Assembly: GCF_000832305.1 (NCBI RefSeq)
Contig: NZ_CP010537.1
Location: forward strand, 1,116,001 to 1,180,000
From: Cupriavidus basilensis
GTDB taxonomy: Bacteria > Pseudomonadota > Gammaproteobacteria > Burkholderiales > Burkholderiaceae
Length of the DNA: 64,000 nucleotides
Direction: 5' to 3'
The position numbers and the translations under genes are program-made. This document shows positions 54,920 through 63,829 of this stretch, piece after piece. The notes below the pieces were generated by a model that did no database searches, was not told the DNA's origin, and saw only the letters and a list, made by a program, of their open reading frames with translations. Position 1 is the stretch's first letter. Every line of letters starts with the position of its first letter.

Positions 54920-55579
54920 GTGACAATTCAAAGTCTGGAGCCTGTCGAGACGATTGACCGGGACGAGGCGTTGGTGCTGGTCGTCGACGACGATGCGTCG
55001 CTGCGCGGTGCGCTGGGCACCCTGTTCCGCTCGGTCGGCATGCGTGCCGCGCTGTTCGGCTCGGCCGCGGAATTGCTTGAGTACCGGTTGCCGGAAGCGC
55101 CTTGCTGCCTGGTGCTCGATGTCAGGCTGCGCGGCCAGAGTGGACTGGACCTGCAGGCGCACCTGGGGCAATTGGGCATCCGTGTCCCGATCATCTTCAT
55201 GACGGGCTATGGCGATATTGCCATGACCGTGGCAGCGATGAAGGCTGGCGCGGAAGACTTCATGGCCAAGCCGTTTCGCGATCAGGACCTGCTCGATGCG
55301 GTATCGGCGGCACTCGAGAAGGACCGCCGGCGACGCGAAGGAATGCGCAAGGCCCAGGGGCTTCGCTGCAGTTTCGAGACACTGACGCCGCGCGAGTCGG
55401 AGGTGATGGGACTGGCCGCATCCGGGCTGATGAACAAGCAGATTGCCGGGCGCATCGGCATCAGCGAGGTGACGGTAAAGATCCACCGCGGGCAGGCCAT
55501 GCGCAAGATGAAAGCGCGCACGTTTGCCGATCTCGTGCTGATGGCCCAGCAACTTGGCGTGTGCCACGTCGCGTGCTAG
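54920..55579 (+). CDS. FixJ/NarL-type response regulator with LuxR DNA-binding domain
   Basis: A 219-residue two-domain regulator. The receiver (residues 17-135) has LVVDDDASLRGALGTLF, phospho-acceptor D66 in CLVLDVRLRGQSGLD, FMTGYGDIAMTVAAMKAGA and DFMAKPFRD. The LuxR helix-turn-helix (about 150-210) has LTPRESEVMGLAASGLMNKQ and ISEVTVKIHRGQAMRKM. It begins with GTG at 54920, after GGAG. The nearest kinase is the giant sensor upstream, its likely partner. Confidence 0.9.
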   Translation: MTIQSLEPVETIDRDEALVLVVDDDASLRGALGTLFRSVGMRAALFGSAAELLEYRLPEAPCCLVLDVRLRGQSGLDLQAHLGQLGIRVPIIFMTGYGDIAMTVAAMKAGAEDFMAKPFRDQDLLDAVSAALEKDRRRREGMRKAQGLRCSFETLTPRESEVMGLAASGLMNKQIAGRIGISEVTVKIHRGQAMRKMKARTFADLVLMAQQLGVCHVAC

Positions 55580-55700
55580 CCGCGCAGGGATAGCCACGCC
55601 GGCCTATCCACACACCTCGCGCCGGGACACCCGCCTCGCCTACAATGCATTGCGCATGGCTGCAACGGCCAAATCGGAAAACGAAGCAAGGCGAGGCAAG

Positions 55701-56861
55701 ATGATGGACTTCAGTTTGACGCCCGTTCAACGGGAGCTGCAGGCACGCACCCGCCAGTTCATTGCGGAGCAGGTCATGCCCATGGAGCGCGATCCCCGGC
55801 AAACGGCGCACGGCCCGACCGAGGATCTGCGCACGGACCTGGTGGACAAGGCAAGGGCGGCGGGCTTGCTGACACCCCACGCCAGCACGCAGGCCGGAGG
55901 CCTTGGGCTTTCGCACCGGGACAAGGCCATTGTCTTTGAAGAGGCGGGCTACTCGCCGCTGGGGCCGGTGGCGATGAACATCCACGCGCCGGACGAAGGC
56001 AATATCCACCTGATGGAACTGGTTGCCACGCCGGAGCAGAAGGCGCGCTGGCTGCATCCCCTGATCCTCGGGCACACGCGCTCGTGCTTTTGCATGACCG
56101 AGCCGGCGCCAGGCGCGGGGGCCGATCCGTCGATGCTGCAGACCACGGCGGTGCGCGATGGGGATCATTTCGTGATCACGGGCAGGAAGTGGTTTATCAC
56201 GGGCGCCACCGGCGCCACCTTTGCCATCATCATGGCGCGGATGGAAGACGGCACCGCCACCATGTTCCTCGCTGACATGAACCAGGCCGGTGTCGAGATC
56301 GAGCGGCAGATGGAGGCGCTCGATACGTGCTTCACGGGTGGGCATGCGGTGGTGCGTTTCGATGGCCTGCGCGTGCCCGAAAGCGATGTGCTCGGCAAGC
56401 TTGGCGAAGGATTCCGCTACGCGCAGCTGCGCCTGGCCCCGGCGCGGCTGACGCACTGCATGCGCTGGCTCGGGGCGGCCCGGCGCGCGCATGACATTGC
56501 GGCCAGCTATGCGCGCCAGCGCCTTGCGTTTGGCCGGACCCTGGTGGAGCATGAGGGCGTGGGGTTCATGCTGGCCGACAACGAAATGGATATGCACACC
56601 GCGCGCCTGACCATCTGGCACTGCGCCTGGGTGCTGGACCAGGGCGAGAAGGGGCGCGACGAGTCCAGCCTGGCCAAGGTGTATTGCTCGGAGGCGTTGT
56701 GGCGGGTGGTGGATCGTTCCGTGCAGGTGCTTGGCGGCAGCGGGGTGACGGACGAAACCATTGTTGCGCGCATCTTCCGCGACATGCGCGCCTTCCGGAT
56801 CTACGATGGCCCCTCGGAGGTGCATCGCTGGAGCATGGCCAAGCGGATTGCGCGGGGCTGA
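55701..56861 (+). CDS. Acyl-CoA dehydrogenase
   Basis: A 386-residue acyl-CoA dehydrogenase (start MMDFSLTPVQRELQARTRQF). FAD and substrate motifs: CMTEPAPGAGADPSMLQTTA, FVITGRKWFITGATGATFA, RLAFGRTLVEHEGVGFMLAD and the terminal FRIYDGPSEVHRWSMAKRIA. The catalytic base is probably the E of GPSEVHR by family position. It follows GGCGAGG at the ATG. It is not linked to other beta-oxidation genes here; the next gene is a DUF2789 protein. Confidence 0.9.
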   Translation: MMDFSLTPVQRELQARTRQFIAEQVMPMERDPRQTAHGPTEDLRTDLVDKARAAGLLTPHASTQAGGLGLSHRDKAIVFEEAGYSPLGPVAMNIHAPDEGNIHLMELVATPEQKARWLHPLILGHTRSCFCMTEPAPGAGADPSMLQTTAVRDGDHFVITGRKWFITGATGATFAIIMARMEDGTATMFLADMNQAGVEIERQMEALDTCFTGGHAVVRFDGLRVPESDVLGKLGEGFRYAQLRLAPARLTHCMRWLGAARRAHDIAASYARQRLAFGRTLVEHEGVGFMLADNEMDMHTARLTIWHCAWVLDQGEKGRDESSLAKVYCSEALWRVVDRSVQVLGGSGVTDETIVARIFRDMRAFRIYDGPSEVHRWSMAKRIARG

Positions 56862-56955
56862 GCCGGTTTCAGCGCGCAGGGCCGCGCAGTGATGCATGTG
56901 ATTCAGTGATTCAGTGATGCAGTGATGTGTCTTCACCATAGGAGGTACGCACGCC

Positions 56956-57195
56956 ATGGACAATTCCTTCCACCATTTTTCCGAGTTGTTTGCGCAACTC
57001 GGCCTGCCCGCCGACGACCGGGCGATCCGTGAATTCCTGGCCGCGCATTCTCCCCTGGCCCCCGATGTCATGCTTGCGGACGCCCCGTTCTGGACGCCCG
57101 CGCAGGCCACGTTGCTGCGGGAGGAAATCCTGGGAGATGCTGACTGGGCGGAAGTGGTTGACCAGTTGAATGCCGCGCTGCGGCTGCCCGGGTAG
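56956..57195 (+). CDS. DUF2789 family protein
   Basis: A 79-residue acidic protein of the DUF2789 family (MDNSFHHFSELFAQLGLPAD at the start, LADAPFWTPAQATLLREE in the middle, DWAEVVDQLNAALR at the end). The family is widespread in Gammaproteobacteria and Betaproteobacteria, with no known function. AGGAGG precedes the ATG by about 12 bases, and it lies 94 bases after the acyl-CoA dehydrogenase. Confidence 0.88.
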   Translation: MDNSFHHFSELFAQLGLPADDRAIREFLAAHSPLAPDVMLADAPFWTPAQATLLREEILGDADWAEVVDQLNAALRLPG

Positions 57196-57200
57196 CGCCT

Positions 57201-57248
57201 CGACGAAATTCGGCTTCGGCGAAATTCGGCCCCGGCGAAATTCGGCTC
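57201..57248. repeat. 16-bp tandem repeat, three copies
   Basis: Three 16-base units (57201-57216, 57217-57232, 57233-57248) sharing CGAAATTCGG, directly after the DUF2789 stop. Non-coding; the shared core is itself nearly palindromic. Confidence 0.7.
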
Positions 57249-57355
57249 TGCTCCGCTCCAAATAGCGTACTTCTGCTCCTGTTCTGCATTGTTGCGGTGC
57301 GGCAACATCCCCTGGACGCGCGTCATTGTCGACGCCAGGGGAAACCGCCGCAGCC

Positions 57356-58057
57356 ATGAAGTACCAGTTATTTGTATTGGCCGGATGTCCGGCCTGCACC
57401 GCGCTTGAACTGTGCATGCGAGACGCCGGTCTCGCCTATGACCGCATCGTGCTGGCATCGCCGCGCCACGCTGCCGATGTGCTGCTTCTGCTTTCCGATT
57501 CCGATCCGCGTTGTCCGGCCTTGAGCATAGGCGAGCAAAGCGCAAGCGGCCTCGCGGCTTGCCTTGCGCTTCTCGGCCAGGCGCATCCCGAAGGTGTCCC
57601 GCTTGCACCGCCGGCATTCACCGCCGCGGGCAAGGAACTGATGGATGGTGTGCTTAGTGGCCGTGTGCTGACGGCCAGGAATGAGCGGGCGTTCCAGCTC
57701 GCGCTCGGTGCGTTGCGTGCTGCCGTCCAGGCATGGGGCGGTGCGATGCCGGCGGCGCTGCGCCGCATCGGCCTGTTCGTGCCTTACCTGGACCTGAGCA
57801 TCGCGGATGGTCTGTCGGGCGGGAAATTCAGGCTTGCTGGTGCGTTCGGCGCTGACGAAAGCGCGCTGGCCTCCATGGCCAATCGCTTGCCAGCCGGGTT
57901 TGAAGACGCCTATCTGGACCGCCTCAGAAGGGGCCGGAGCTGGGTCTATTGGGAAGGGGGCGCCAGCCTGCTTGGCGACCGGACCACGCGGTTTCAGAAT
58001 ATCCGCCACTGGCCCGCGGCCAGCCGCACGGCGGCCGCCGGCAGCCTGTTTTTCTGA
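57356..58057 (+). CDS. Glutaredoxin/GST-N-like thioredoxin-fold protein
   Basis: A 233-residue protein. Residues 1-75 look like a glutaredoxin domain: MKYQLFVLAGCPACTALELC has a CPAC active-site-like pair (C11, C14) in the first helix position. The rest (about 80-233) is mainly helical and unrecognised, ending FQNIRHWPAASRTAAAG. It may be a thiol-disulphide or glutathione-linked protein. The ATG at 57356 is 10 codons inside a slightly longer frame. It is convergent with cyoD across a strong hairpin. Confidence 0.6.
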   Translation: MKYQLFVLAGCPACTALELCMRDAGLAYDRIVLASPRHAADVLLLLSDSDPRCPALSIGEQSASGLAACLALLGQAHPEGVPLAPPAFTAAGKELMDGVLSGRVLTARNERAFQLALGALRAAVQAWGGAMPAALRRIGLFVPYLDLSIADGLSGGKFRLAGAFGADESALASMANRLPAGFEDAYLDRLRRGRSWVYWEGGASLLGDRTTRFQNIRHWPAASRTAAAGSLFF

Positions 58058-58089
58058 TCTTTCTCAAGCACGCCGCCTGAAGGTGGCAA

Positions 58090-58120
58090 GTGGCCGGCCC
58101 CCGCCGAGGGAGCCGGCCAC
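58090..58120. terminator. Bidirectional hairpin between convergent genes
   Basis: GTGGCCGGC (58090-58098) and GCCGGCCAC (58112-58120) form a 9-bp stem extended by three more pairs after one mismatch, between the convergent glutaredoxin-like and cyoD genes. Very stable but lacks a T tract. Confidence 0.5.
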
Positions 58121-58147
58121 GCCATGGTGCCCTTGGTGACTGTGGTG

Positions 58148-58522
58148 CTAGTCGCGCAGACGCGCGCGTTCCGGCGACATATCCATCGGCATCATGTTGA
58201 CGTTCGCGTTATGCATGACCCACAGCGAGCCTGCCACGATGATGGCGATCAGCGTCCCGGTGCACACGAAGATCGCCGTGTTCATGCGCTGGTCCGCGGA
58301 CGTCCCGATATGCAGGAAGAACACCAGCTGCACCACCAGCTGCGCAACGCAAAGCAGCACGATGGCGGCAAGGCCCATGCCCTTGGGCACGAACCCGCCC
58401 ATCACCGCGCCGAACGACGCGAGGGTGAGCACCAGCGACAGCGCAAAGCCGATCGCATAGCCTTTCAGGCTGCCGTGCGCGGCGTGCGCCGCGGATCCTG
58501 TGTGGAGATGGGCGGTCTTCAT
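58148..58522 (-). CDS. cyoD: Cytochrome o ubiquinol oxidase subunit IV
   Basis: A 124-residue subunit with three hydrophobic segments (GYAIGFALSLVLTLASFGAV, GLAAIVLLCVAQLVVQLVFF, MNTAIFVCTGTLIAIIVAG) and the FFLHIGTSADQR loop typical of CyoD. It stabilises the bo3 oxidase complex. It overlaps cyoC by 4 bases (ATGA) and is the last gene of the operon; no cyoE follows. Confidence 0.93.
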   Translation of the reverse strand: MKTAHLHTGSAAHAAHGSLKGYAIGFALSLVLTLASFGAVMGGFVPKGMGLAAIVLLCVAQLVVQLVFFLHIGTSADQRMNTAIFVCTGTLIAIIVAGSLWVMHNANVNMMPMDMSPERARLRD

Positions 58523-59121
58523 ACAAACTCTCGCAGATAGACAAAGGTGAACACGCAGATCCAGATCAGGTCCAGGAAGTGCCAGAACAGGCTGAGGCAG
58601 GCCAGGCGGCGCCGGGTCACGCCATCCAGGCCGAAGGACTTGACCTGGTGCATCATGACCAGGATCCACAGCAGGCCGCAACTCACGTGCAGGCCGTGGG
58701 TGCCCACCAGGGAGAAGTAGGCAGACAAGAACGCGCTGACGCCCGGCCCCGCGCCGGCATGCAGCAGCTCGGCAAACTCATACAGCTCCATGGCGATGAA
58801 GGCCGCGCCAAGCAGGAACGTGATGCCCAGCCACTGGATGACCTGGCGCTCCCGCCCGGGCTGCATGTTCAGCATGGCCACGCCGAAGGTGAAGCTGCTG
58901 ATCAGCAGCAGCATGGTTTCGCCGAGCACGAACGGCAGCTCGAACAGCTCCCGGCCGCTGGGGCCTCCCGCCGTATTGCCGGCGAGCACGCCGAAGGTGG
59001 CGAACAGCACGGCGAAGATCAGGCAGTCGCTCATCAGGTAGATCCAGAACCCCAGCGTGGTCTTGGATCCGTCGTCGTGCGCGACATGCTCGTGCGTATT
59101 GTGAATGACTGTGTAGCTCAT
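58519..59121 (-). CDS. cyoC: Cytochrome o ubiquinol oxidase subunit III
   Basis: A 200-residue subunit III with five membrane segments: LGFWIYLMSDCLIFAVLFAT, LGETMLLLISSFTFGVAMLN, SAYFSLVGTHGLHVSCGLLW and HFLDLIWICVFTFVYLREFV. The length and sequence match CyoC. Its start is 3 bases after the cyoB stop and its end overlaps cyoD. Confidence 0.94.
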   Translation of the reverse strand: MSYTVIHNTHEHVAHDDGSKTTLGFWIYLMSDCLIFAVLFATFGVLAGNTAGGPSGRELFELPFVLGETMLLLISSFTFGVAMLNMQPGRERQVIQWLGITFLLGAAFIAMELYEFAELLHAGAGPGVSAFLSAYFSLVGTHGLHVSCGLLWILVMMHQVKSFGLDGVTRRRLACLSLFWHFLDLIWICVFTFVYLREFV

Positions 59122-59124
59122 GGG

Positions 59125-61101
59125 TCAAGCCGCCTTGCGTAGCTGCGCATAGCGCGCGTTTTCGATGCGTTCGACTTCGGCCGCCGGGACGTAGTAGTCC
59201 ACGTCGCGGTTGTAGGTCCGTGCGATGAAGGTGCCGATCACGCCCAGCAGGCCAAGGCCCGCGATTGCCCACATGTGCCAGACGAGCGCGAAACAGAGCA
59301 CCAGGCCAAACGCCGACACGATCACGCCCGCGCTGGTGTTCCTGGGCATATGGATGTCCTCGTAGTGGGCTGGCCGCACGTAGGCGCGCCTCGCCTCCTT
59401 GTCATCCCAGTGCTGTTCCAGCGAGGTGATGTGCGGCACATGGGCGAAGTTGTAGAAGGGGGCCGGCGATGCGGTGGCCCACTCCAGGCTGCGGCCATCC
59501 CACGGGTCGCCGGTGAGGTCGGGATTTTGCTTGCGGTCGCGCACGCTCACGGCCAGCTGGATGAGCAGGGCGACGATGCCGGCGCCGATGATCACGGCGC
59601 CGCACAGCGCCACGATCAGGTAGGGCTGCCAGTCGGCGTGCGTGTAGTGGTTCATCCGGCGGGTCATGCCCTTGAAGCCGAGCACGTAGAGCGGCATGAA
59701 GGCCAGGTAGAAGCCCACCAGCCAGCACCAGAACGAGATCTTGCCCCAGCGCTCGTTCAGGGTGAAGCCGAACACCTTGGGGAACCAGAAGCTCATGGCG
59801 GCCAGGCAGCCGAAGATGACGCCGCCAATGATCACGTTGTGGAAGTGCGCGACCAGGAACAGGCTGTTATGCAGCAAGAAGTCGGCGCCGGGCACGGCCA
59901 GCAGCACGCCGGTCATGCCACCGATGGCAAAGGTCACCATGAAGCCGATCGTCCACAGCGTGGACGAGTGGTAGCGGATGCGGCCGCGATACATCGTGAA
60001 CAGCCAGTTGAACAGCTTCACGCCCGTCGGGATCGAGATGATGGTCGTCATGATCCCGAAGAAGGCATTGACGTTCGCCCCGGAGCCCATCGTGAAGAAG
60101 TGGTGCAGCCAGACGAAGAACGACAGGATGCCGATGGACGAGGTGGCGTACACCATCGACTTGTAGCCGAACAGCGGCTTGCCGGAGAACGTGGAGATGA
60201 TCTCCGAGAACGCGCCGAAGCACGGCAGGATGAGGATGTAGACCTCCGGGTGGCCCCAGACCCAGATCAGGTTGACGTACATCATGGCGTTGCCGCCAAG
60301 CTCATTGGTAAAGAAGTGCATGCCCAGGTAGCGGTCGGCGGTGAGCAGCGCGAGCGTGGCGGTCAGCACCGGGAACACGGCAACGATCAGGATGTTGGTG
60401 ATCAGCGCGGTCCAGGTGAACACCGGCATCTTCATCAGCGTCAGGCCCGGGGCACGCATGCGCAGGATGGTGACGATGAAGTTGATCCCGGTGAGCGTGG
60501 TTCCCAGGCCCGATATCTGTAGTGACCATATGTAGTAGTCCACCCCCACCGTCGGGCTGTATCCCAGCTCGGACAACGGTGGATAGGCGACCCAGCCCGT
60601 GGCGGCAAAGTCGCCGACGAACATCGACATCATCACCAGCACCGCGCCCGCCGCCGCCAGCCAGAAGCTGAGCGAGTTGACGAACGGATAGGCCACGTCG
60701 CGCGCGCCGATCTGCAGCGGCACGATGACGTTCATCAAGCCGAGGATGAACGGCGTCGCCACGAAGAAGATCATGATCACGCCGTGGGCGGTGAAGATCT
60801 GGTCGTAGTGGTGTGGAGGCAGGTAGCCAGCCGCATCGCCGACAGCGATCGCCTGCTGCGCGCGCATCATGATGGCGTCGGCAAAACCGCGCAGCAGCAT
60901 GACCAGCGCCATGATGATGTACATCACGCCAATGCGCTTGTGGTCGACCGAGCAGATCCACTCGGTCCACAGGTACTTCCATTTGCCGAAGTAGGTGACG
61001 GCGCCGAGCAGCGCGACGCCGCCCAGAATGACGGCGGCCAGCGTACCCATGATGATGGGCTCATGGTACGGAATCGCCTCGAGGTTCAGTTTGCCGAACA
61101 T
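59125..61101 (-). CDS. cyoB: Cytochrome o ubiquinol oxidase subunit I
   Basis: A 658-residue haem-copper oxidase subunit I that reduces O2 and pumps protons using ubiquinol. Haem b, haem o3 and CuB histidines lie in [30 protein letters not shown] (His and the cross-linked Tyr) and [26 protein letters not shown] carries the late haem histidines. It is the second gene of cyoABCD, 80 bases after cyoA. Confidence 0.96.
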   Translation of the reverse strand: MFGKLNLEAIPYHEPIIMGTLAAVILGGVALLGAVTYFGKWKYLWTEWICSVDHKRIGVMYIIMALVMLLRGFADAIMMRAQQAIAVGDAAGYLPPHHYDQIFTAHGVIMIFFVATPFILGLMNVIVPLQIGARDVAYPFVNSLSFWLAAAGAVLVMMSMFVGDFAATGWVAYPPLSELGYSPTVGVDYYIWSLQISGLGTTLTGINFIVTILRMRAPGLTLMKMPVFTWTALITNILIVAVFPVLTATLALLTADRYLGMHFFTNELGGNAMMYVNLIWVWGHPEVYILILPCFGAFSEIISTFSGKPLFGYKSMVYATSSIGILSFFVWLHHFFTMGSGANVNAFFGIMTTIISIPTGVKLFNWLFTMYRGRIRYHSSTLWTIGFMVTFAIGGMTGVLLAVPGADFLLHNSLFLVAHFHNVIIGGVIFGCLAAMSFWFPKVFGFTLNERWGKISFWCWLVGFYLAFMPLYVLGFKGMTRRMNHYTHADWQPYLIVALCGAVIIGAGIVALLIQLAVSVRDRKQNPDLTGDPWDGRSLEWATASPAPFYNFAHVPHITSLEQHWDDKEARRAYVRPAHYEDIHMPRNTSAGVIVSAFGLVLCFALVWHMWAIAGLGLLGVIGTFIARTYNRDVDYYVPAAEVERIENARYAQLRKAA

Positions 61102-61181
61102 GGATCAGTGCTCCGTGGCCGCGGCGCGGTGGCGTTGCGTGTGTTGCATGCAGTGCATGTGTTTCGGATTCATTGGCTTCA

Positions 61182-62201
61182 TCAGTTGGCCGCCAGCGGG
61201 GGGCTTTGGGCTGTGCATACGTCGCCAAGCGCGTTACCAAGCGCGTTGCCAAGCGCGTTTCCACGCGCATCGCCACGCATGTTGGCGCGCATATCGCTAT
61301 GCATGTACTTGTTGACGATGTTCTGGAACAGGCCGGGCGCAACGCCCGCGTAGACCGTCGCCGGCTCCTTGGTGCTCGGCAGCTCCAGCGTCTTGTAGGC
61401 CTTCTCGTCCAGCGTCAGCGGCGACTGCCTGGCCTGCCGTACCCACGCGTCGAACGCCTCGCGCGAGGTGGCCACGGTGTCGAAATGCATGTCGGAGAAG
61501 CCCGGGCCGCTGTAGGCCGCGGACATGCCCGCGTAGGTGCCAGGCGTGTCGGCGATCAGGTGCAGCTTGGTCTGCATGCCGGCCATGGCATAGACCATGC
61601 TGCCGAGCTGCGGGATGAACAGGGAGTTCATCATCGATTCCGCGGTGATGCTGAAATTGATCGGCGTATCGACCGGGATCGGCAGCCGGTTGACCGAGGC
61701 GATGCCGTAGTCCGGGTAGATGAACAGCCATTTCCAGTTCAGCGCCACGGCTTCGACGCGGATGGGCTTGACGGTCGACTCCAGCGGCTTGTAGGGGTCC
61801 AGCGAATGCGTGGTGTTCCAGATCAGCACCGCCAGGCCGGCCACGATCACGCACGGGATGGTCCAGATGACCACCTCGATCCGCGTGGAGTGCGCCCATT
61901 TGGGCGCATACGTTGCCTTGGTGTTGGAGGCGCGATAGCGCCAGCCGAAATACAGCGTCAGGAAAATGACGGGCACGACGACCAGCAGCATGATGAACAG
62001 CGAGACCAGGATCAGCGTCTTTTCCTGGTGCCCGATGTCGCCCTTCGGGGATAGCAGCTCCAGCTGGCAGCCACTGAGAAGGAGCATCGCTGCTCCACCG
62101 AGAAATAGCCCCGCATGGCGGAGCCCTCCCTTGCAAGCATTCAGCCAAGCGCTGGATTCTCGCCGGACAGCAGCGTCTGCCCCGGCAAATGAGTTACGCA
62201 T
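61182..62201 (-). CDS. cyoA: Cytochrome o ubiquinol oxidase subunit II
   Basis: A 339-residue lipoprotein subunit II. The lipobox is LLLSGC (Cys near residue 45), two membrane segments follow (about 60-85 and 105-125) and the cupredoxin domain contains WLFIYPDYGIASVN and IPQLGSMVYAMAGMQTKLHL; CuA ligands are absent as in quinol oxidases. The last 25 residues include three copies of GNAL from a 12-bp DNA repeat, an unusual tail. It is the first gene of cyoABCD, divergent from a MocR-type regulator gene whose start is about 190 bases away. Confidence 0.93.
   Translation of the reverse strand: MRNSFAGADAAVRRESSAWLNACKGGLRHAGLFLGGAAMLLLSGCQLELLSPKGDIGHQEKTLILVSLFIMLLVVVPVIFLTLYFGWRYRASNTKATYAPKWAHSTRIEVVIWTIPCVIVAGLAVLIWNTTHSLDPYKPLESTVKPIRVEAVALNWKWLFIYPDYGIASVNRLPIPVDTPINFSITAESMMNSLFIPQLGSMVYAMAGMQTKLHLIADTPGTYAGMSAAYSGPGFSDMHFDTVATSREAFDAWVRQARQSPLTLDEKAYKTLELPSTKEPATVYAGVAPGLFQNIVNKYMHSDMRANMRGDARGNALGNALGNALGDVCTAQSPPLAAN
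61225..61284. repeat. 12-bp tandem repeat in the 3' end of cyoA
   Basis: Three near-identical units CCAAGCGCGTT(A/G/T), then two more diverged copies, encode the GNAL repeats of the CyoA tail. Expansion or contraction by whole units would keep the reading frame. Confidence 0.8.
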
Positions 62202-62329
62202 AAGACACACCTTAGTTATGCATCACATAACCGGCGCGCGCGTCGGGACTGCCTGCCACGGCACGCTGGAAACCATCGCGAGAGAGGGGATTCCGCCGGA
62301 CTGGCGGGAAACGCATACAAAGCGTTAAA

Positions 62330-62416
62330 TGTATGGATTTGTGTGATGCTGCGGCGCATGATAATGTAAGACAAAGGCCATACATAAAGCAAAATGCATC
62401 CCAGTAAATCCATACA
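62330..62416. promoter_or_regulatory. Inverted repeats around the MocR start
   Basis: TGTATGGATTT (62330-62340) and its exact reverse complement AAATCCATACA (62406-62416) flank the MocR start; further CATACA motifs lie at 62314 and 62380. One arm is inside the first codons. MocR proteins commonly bind repeated half-sites in their own divergent promoter, so this is the likely autoregulatory site. Confidence 0.5.
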
Positions 62417-63797
62417 AGATGACGACGACGGTCCGGGCTGGGCCGCCGCCTTCGTGCGCGGCGAGGGCGCGCGCTACCGGCAGATCGTTGGCTTCATCGA
62501 GCGCGCGGTCGGGGACGGGCGCCTGAACCCCGGCGACCGCCTGCCGCCGCAGCGCGAGCTGGCCAGGCAGCTCGGGGTGGATCTCACCACGGTGACGCGC
62601 GCGTTCACCGAGGCCAAGCGGCGCAACCTGATCGAGGCGCGCGGGGCGCTGGGCACCTTCGTCGCCCCGCCCAAGGTCGAACTGGCGCAGATGGTTGACC
62701 TGAGCATGAACGTGCCGCCGCCGCCCGCCGGCGTGGACTTCCATGACTTGCTGCAGCGCGGCCTGTCGCAGGTGCTGCTGCGCACCGATGCGCACCTGCT
62801 CATGACCTACCAGCTTGGTGGCGGCAGCAGGGCGGACCGGGCCGCCGGCGCCATGTGGCTGAAGCCGGTGCTGGAGTCGGTCAGCCCGCAGCAGTTGATT
62901 GCCTGCCCCGGCGCCCAGGCCGCGCTGGCGGCGCTGATCCTCACGCTCACGCAGCCCGGCGACGCCATCCTCGCGGAGCCGCTGACCTATCCCGGCCTGC
63001 GCGCTGCGGCCGAGCAGCTCGGGCGCCGCGTGGTCACGGTGGCCACCGATGACGACGGCATGCGGCCCGATGCGCTGGAGCAAGCATTGCGCGAGCATGG
63101 CGCGCGCGCGATCTACCTCAACCCGACCATCCAGAACCCGACCACGCGGACCATGCCCGCGCACCGGCGCCGCGATGTCGCGCTGGCCGCGCAGCAGTGC
63201 GGCGCATGGATCATCGAGGACGATCCCTACTGGCTGCTCGGCAGCGACGCACCGCCGCCCGTGGCCCACTTCGCGCCGAGCCAGGTCTACTACGTTGCCA
63301 CGCTGTCGAAATGCCTGAGCCCGGGGCTGCGCACCGCCTATATCCGCCTGCCCGAAGCGCGCAGCCGGGCGGGCGTGCTGGCCGCGCTGCGCTCGTTCGC
63401 GTTGATGTCCACGCCGCTGTCGACAGCCCTGGCCACGCAGTGGATCCACGAAGGCTCCGCCGCGCAGCTGCTGGCCGGGATCCGCACGGAAGCCTTCGCG
63501 CGGCGCGAGCTCGCACGGCAGTTGCTGTTCAGCGCGGACCAGGCTCCACCCAGCGGCATACACGTCTGGCACACCTTGCCGAGCTACTGGACTTCGCTGG
63601 CGCTGACGCAGGCCGCGCGTGCGCAGGATCTGCGTGTTACCGCTTCCGATGCGTTCCATGCCGGCCCCACGCCGCCCAATGCGATCCGCATCTCGCTGGG
63701 CGGCGTCGAGACGCGCGCCCATCTTGCTGCCGCGTTGAAGAAGCTGGCTGAGTTGTTGGTGCGAAGGCCGCAGATGTCGCGGGAGATTGTGGTTTAG
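62394..63797 (+). CDS. MocR-family PLP-dependent transcriptional regulator
   Basis: A 467-residue fusion of a GntR winged helix (residues about 25-90: RYRQIVGFIERAVGDGRLNP, LPPQRELARQLGVDLTTVTR) with a class I aminotransferase-like domain (about 110-460). The PLP lysine is in VATLSKCLSPGLRTAYI near residue 305, with IYLNPTIQNPTTRTM and IIEDDPYW before it. MocR proteins sense a vitamin or amine metabolite and control a nearby gene. Its neighbours are cyoA (divergent) and an IS630 remnant, so its target is unclear beyond itself. Confidence 0.9.
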   Translation: MHPSKSIQDDDDGPGWAAAFVRGEGARYRQIVGFIERAVGDGRLNPGDRLPPQRELARQLGVDLTTVTRAFTEAKRRNLIEARGALGTFVAPPKVELAQMVDLSMNVPPPPAGVDFHDLLQRGLSQVLLRTDAHLLMTYQLGGGSRADRAAGAMWLKPVLESVSPQQLIACPGAQAALAALILTLTQPGDAILAEPLTYPGLRAAAEQLGRRVVTVATDDDGMRPDALEQALREHGARAIYLNPTIQNPTTRTMPAHRRRDVALAAQQCGAWIIEDDPYWLLGSDAPPPVAHFAPSQVYYVATLSKCLSPGLRTAYIRLPEARSRAGVLAALRSFALMSTPLSTALATQWIHEGSAAQLLAGIRTEAFARRELARQLLFSADQAPPSGIHVWHTLPSYWTSLALTQAARAQDLRVTASDAFHAGPTPPNAIRISLGGVETRAHLAAALKKLAELLVRRPQMSREIVV

Positions 63798-63829
63798 GGG
63801 CGGGGCGTTGGGGGGGCGGGCGACTGTCG

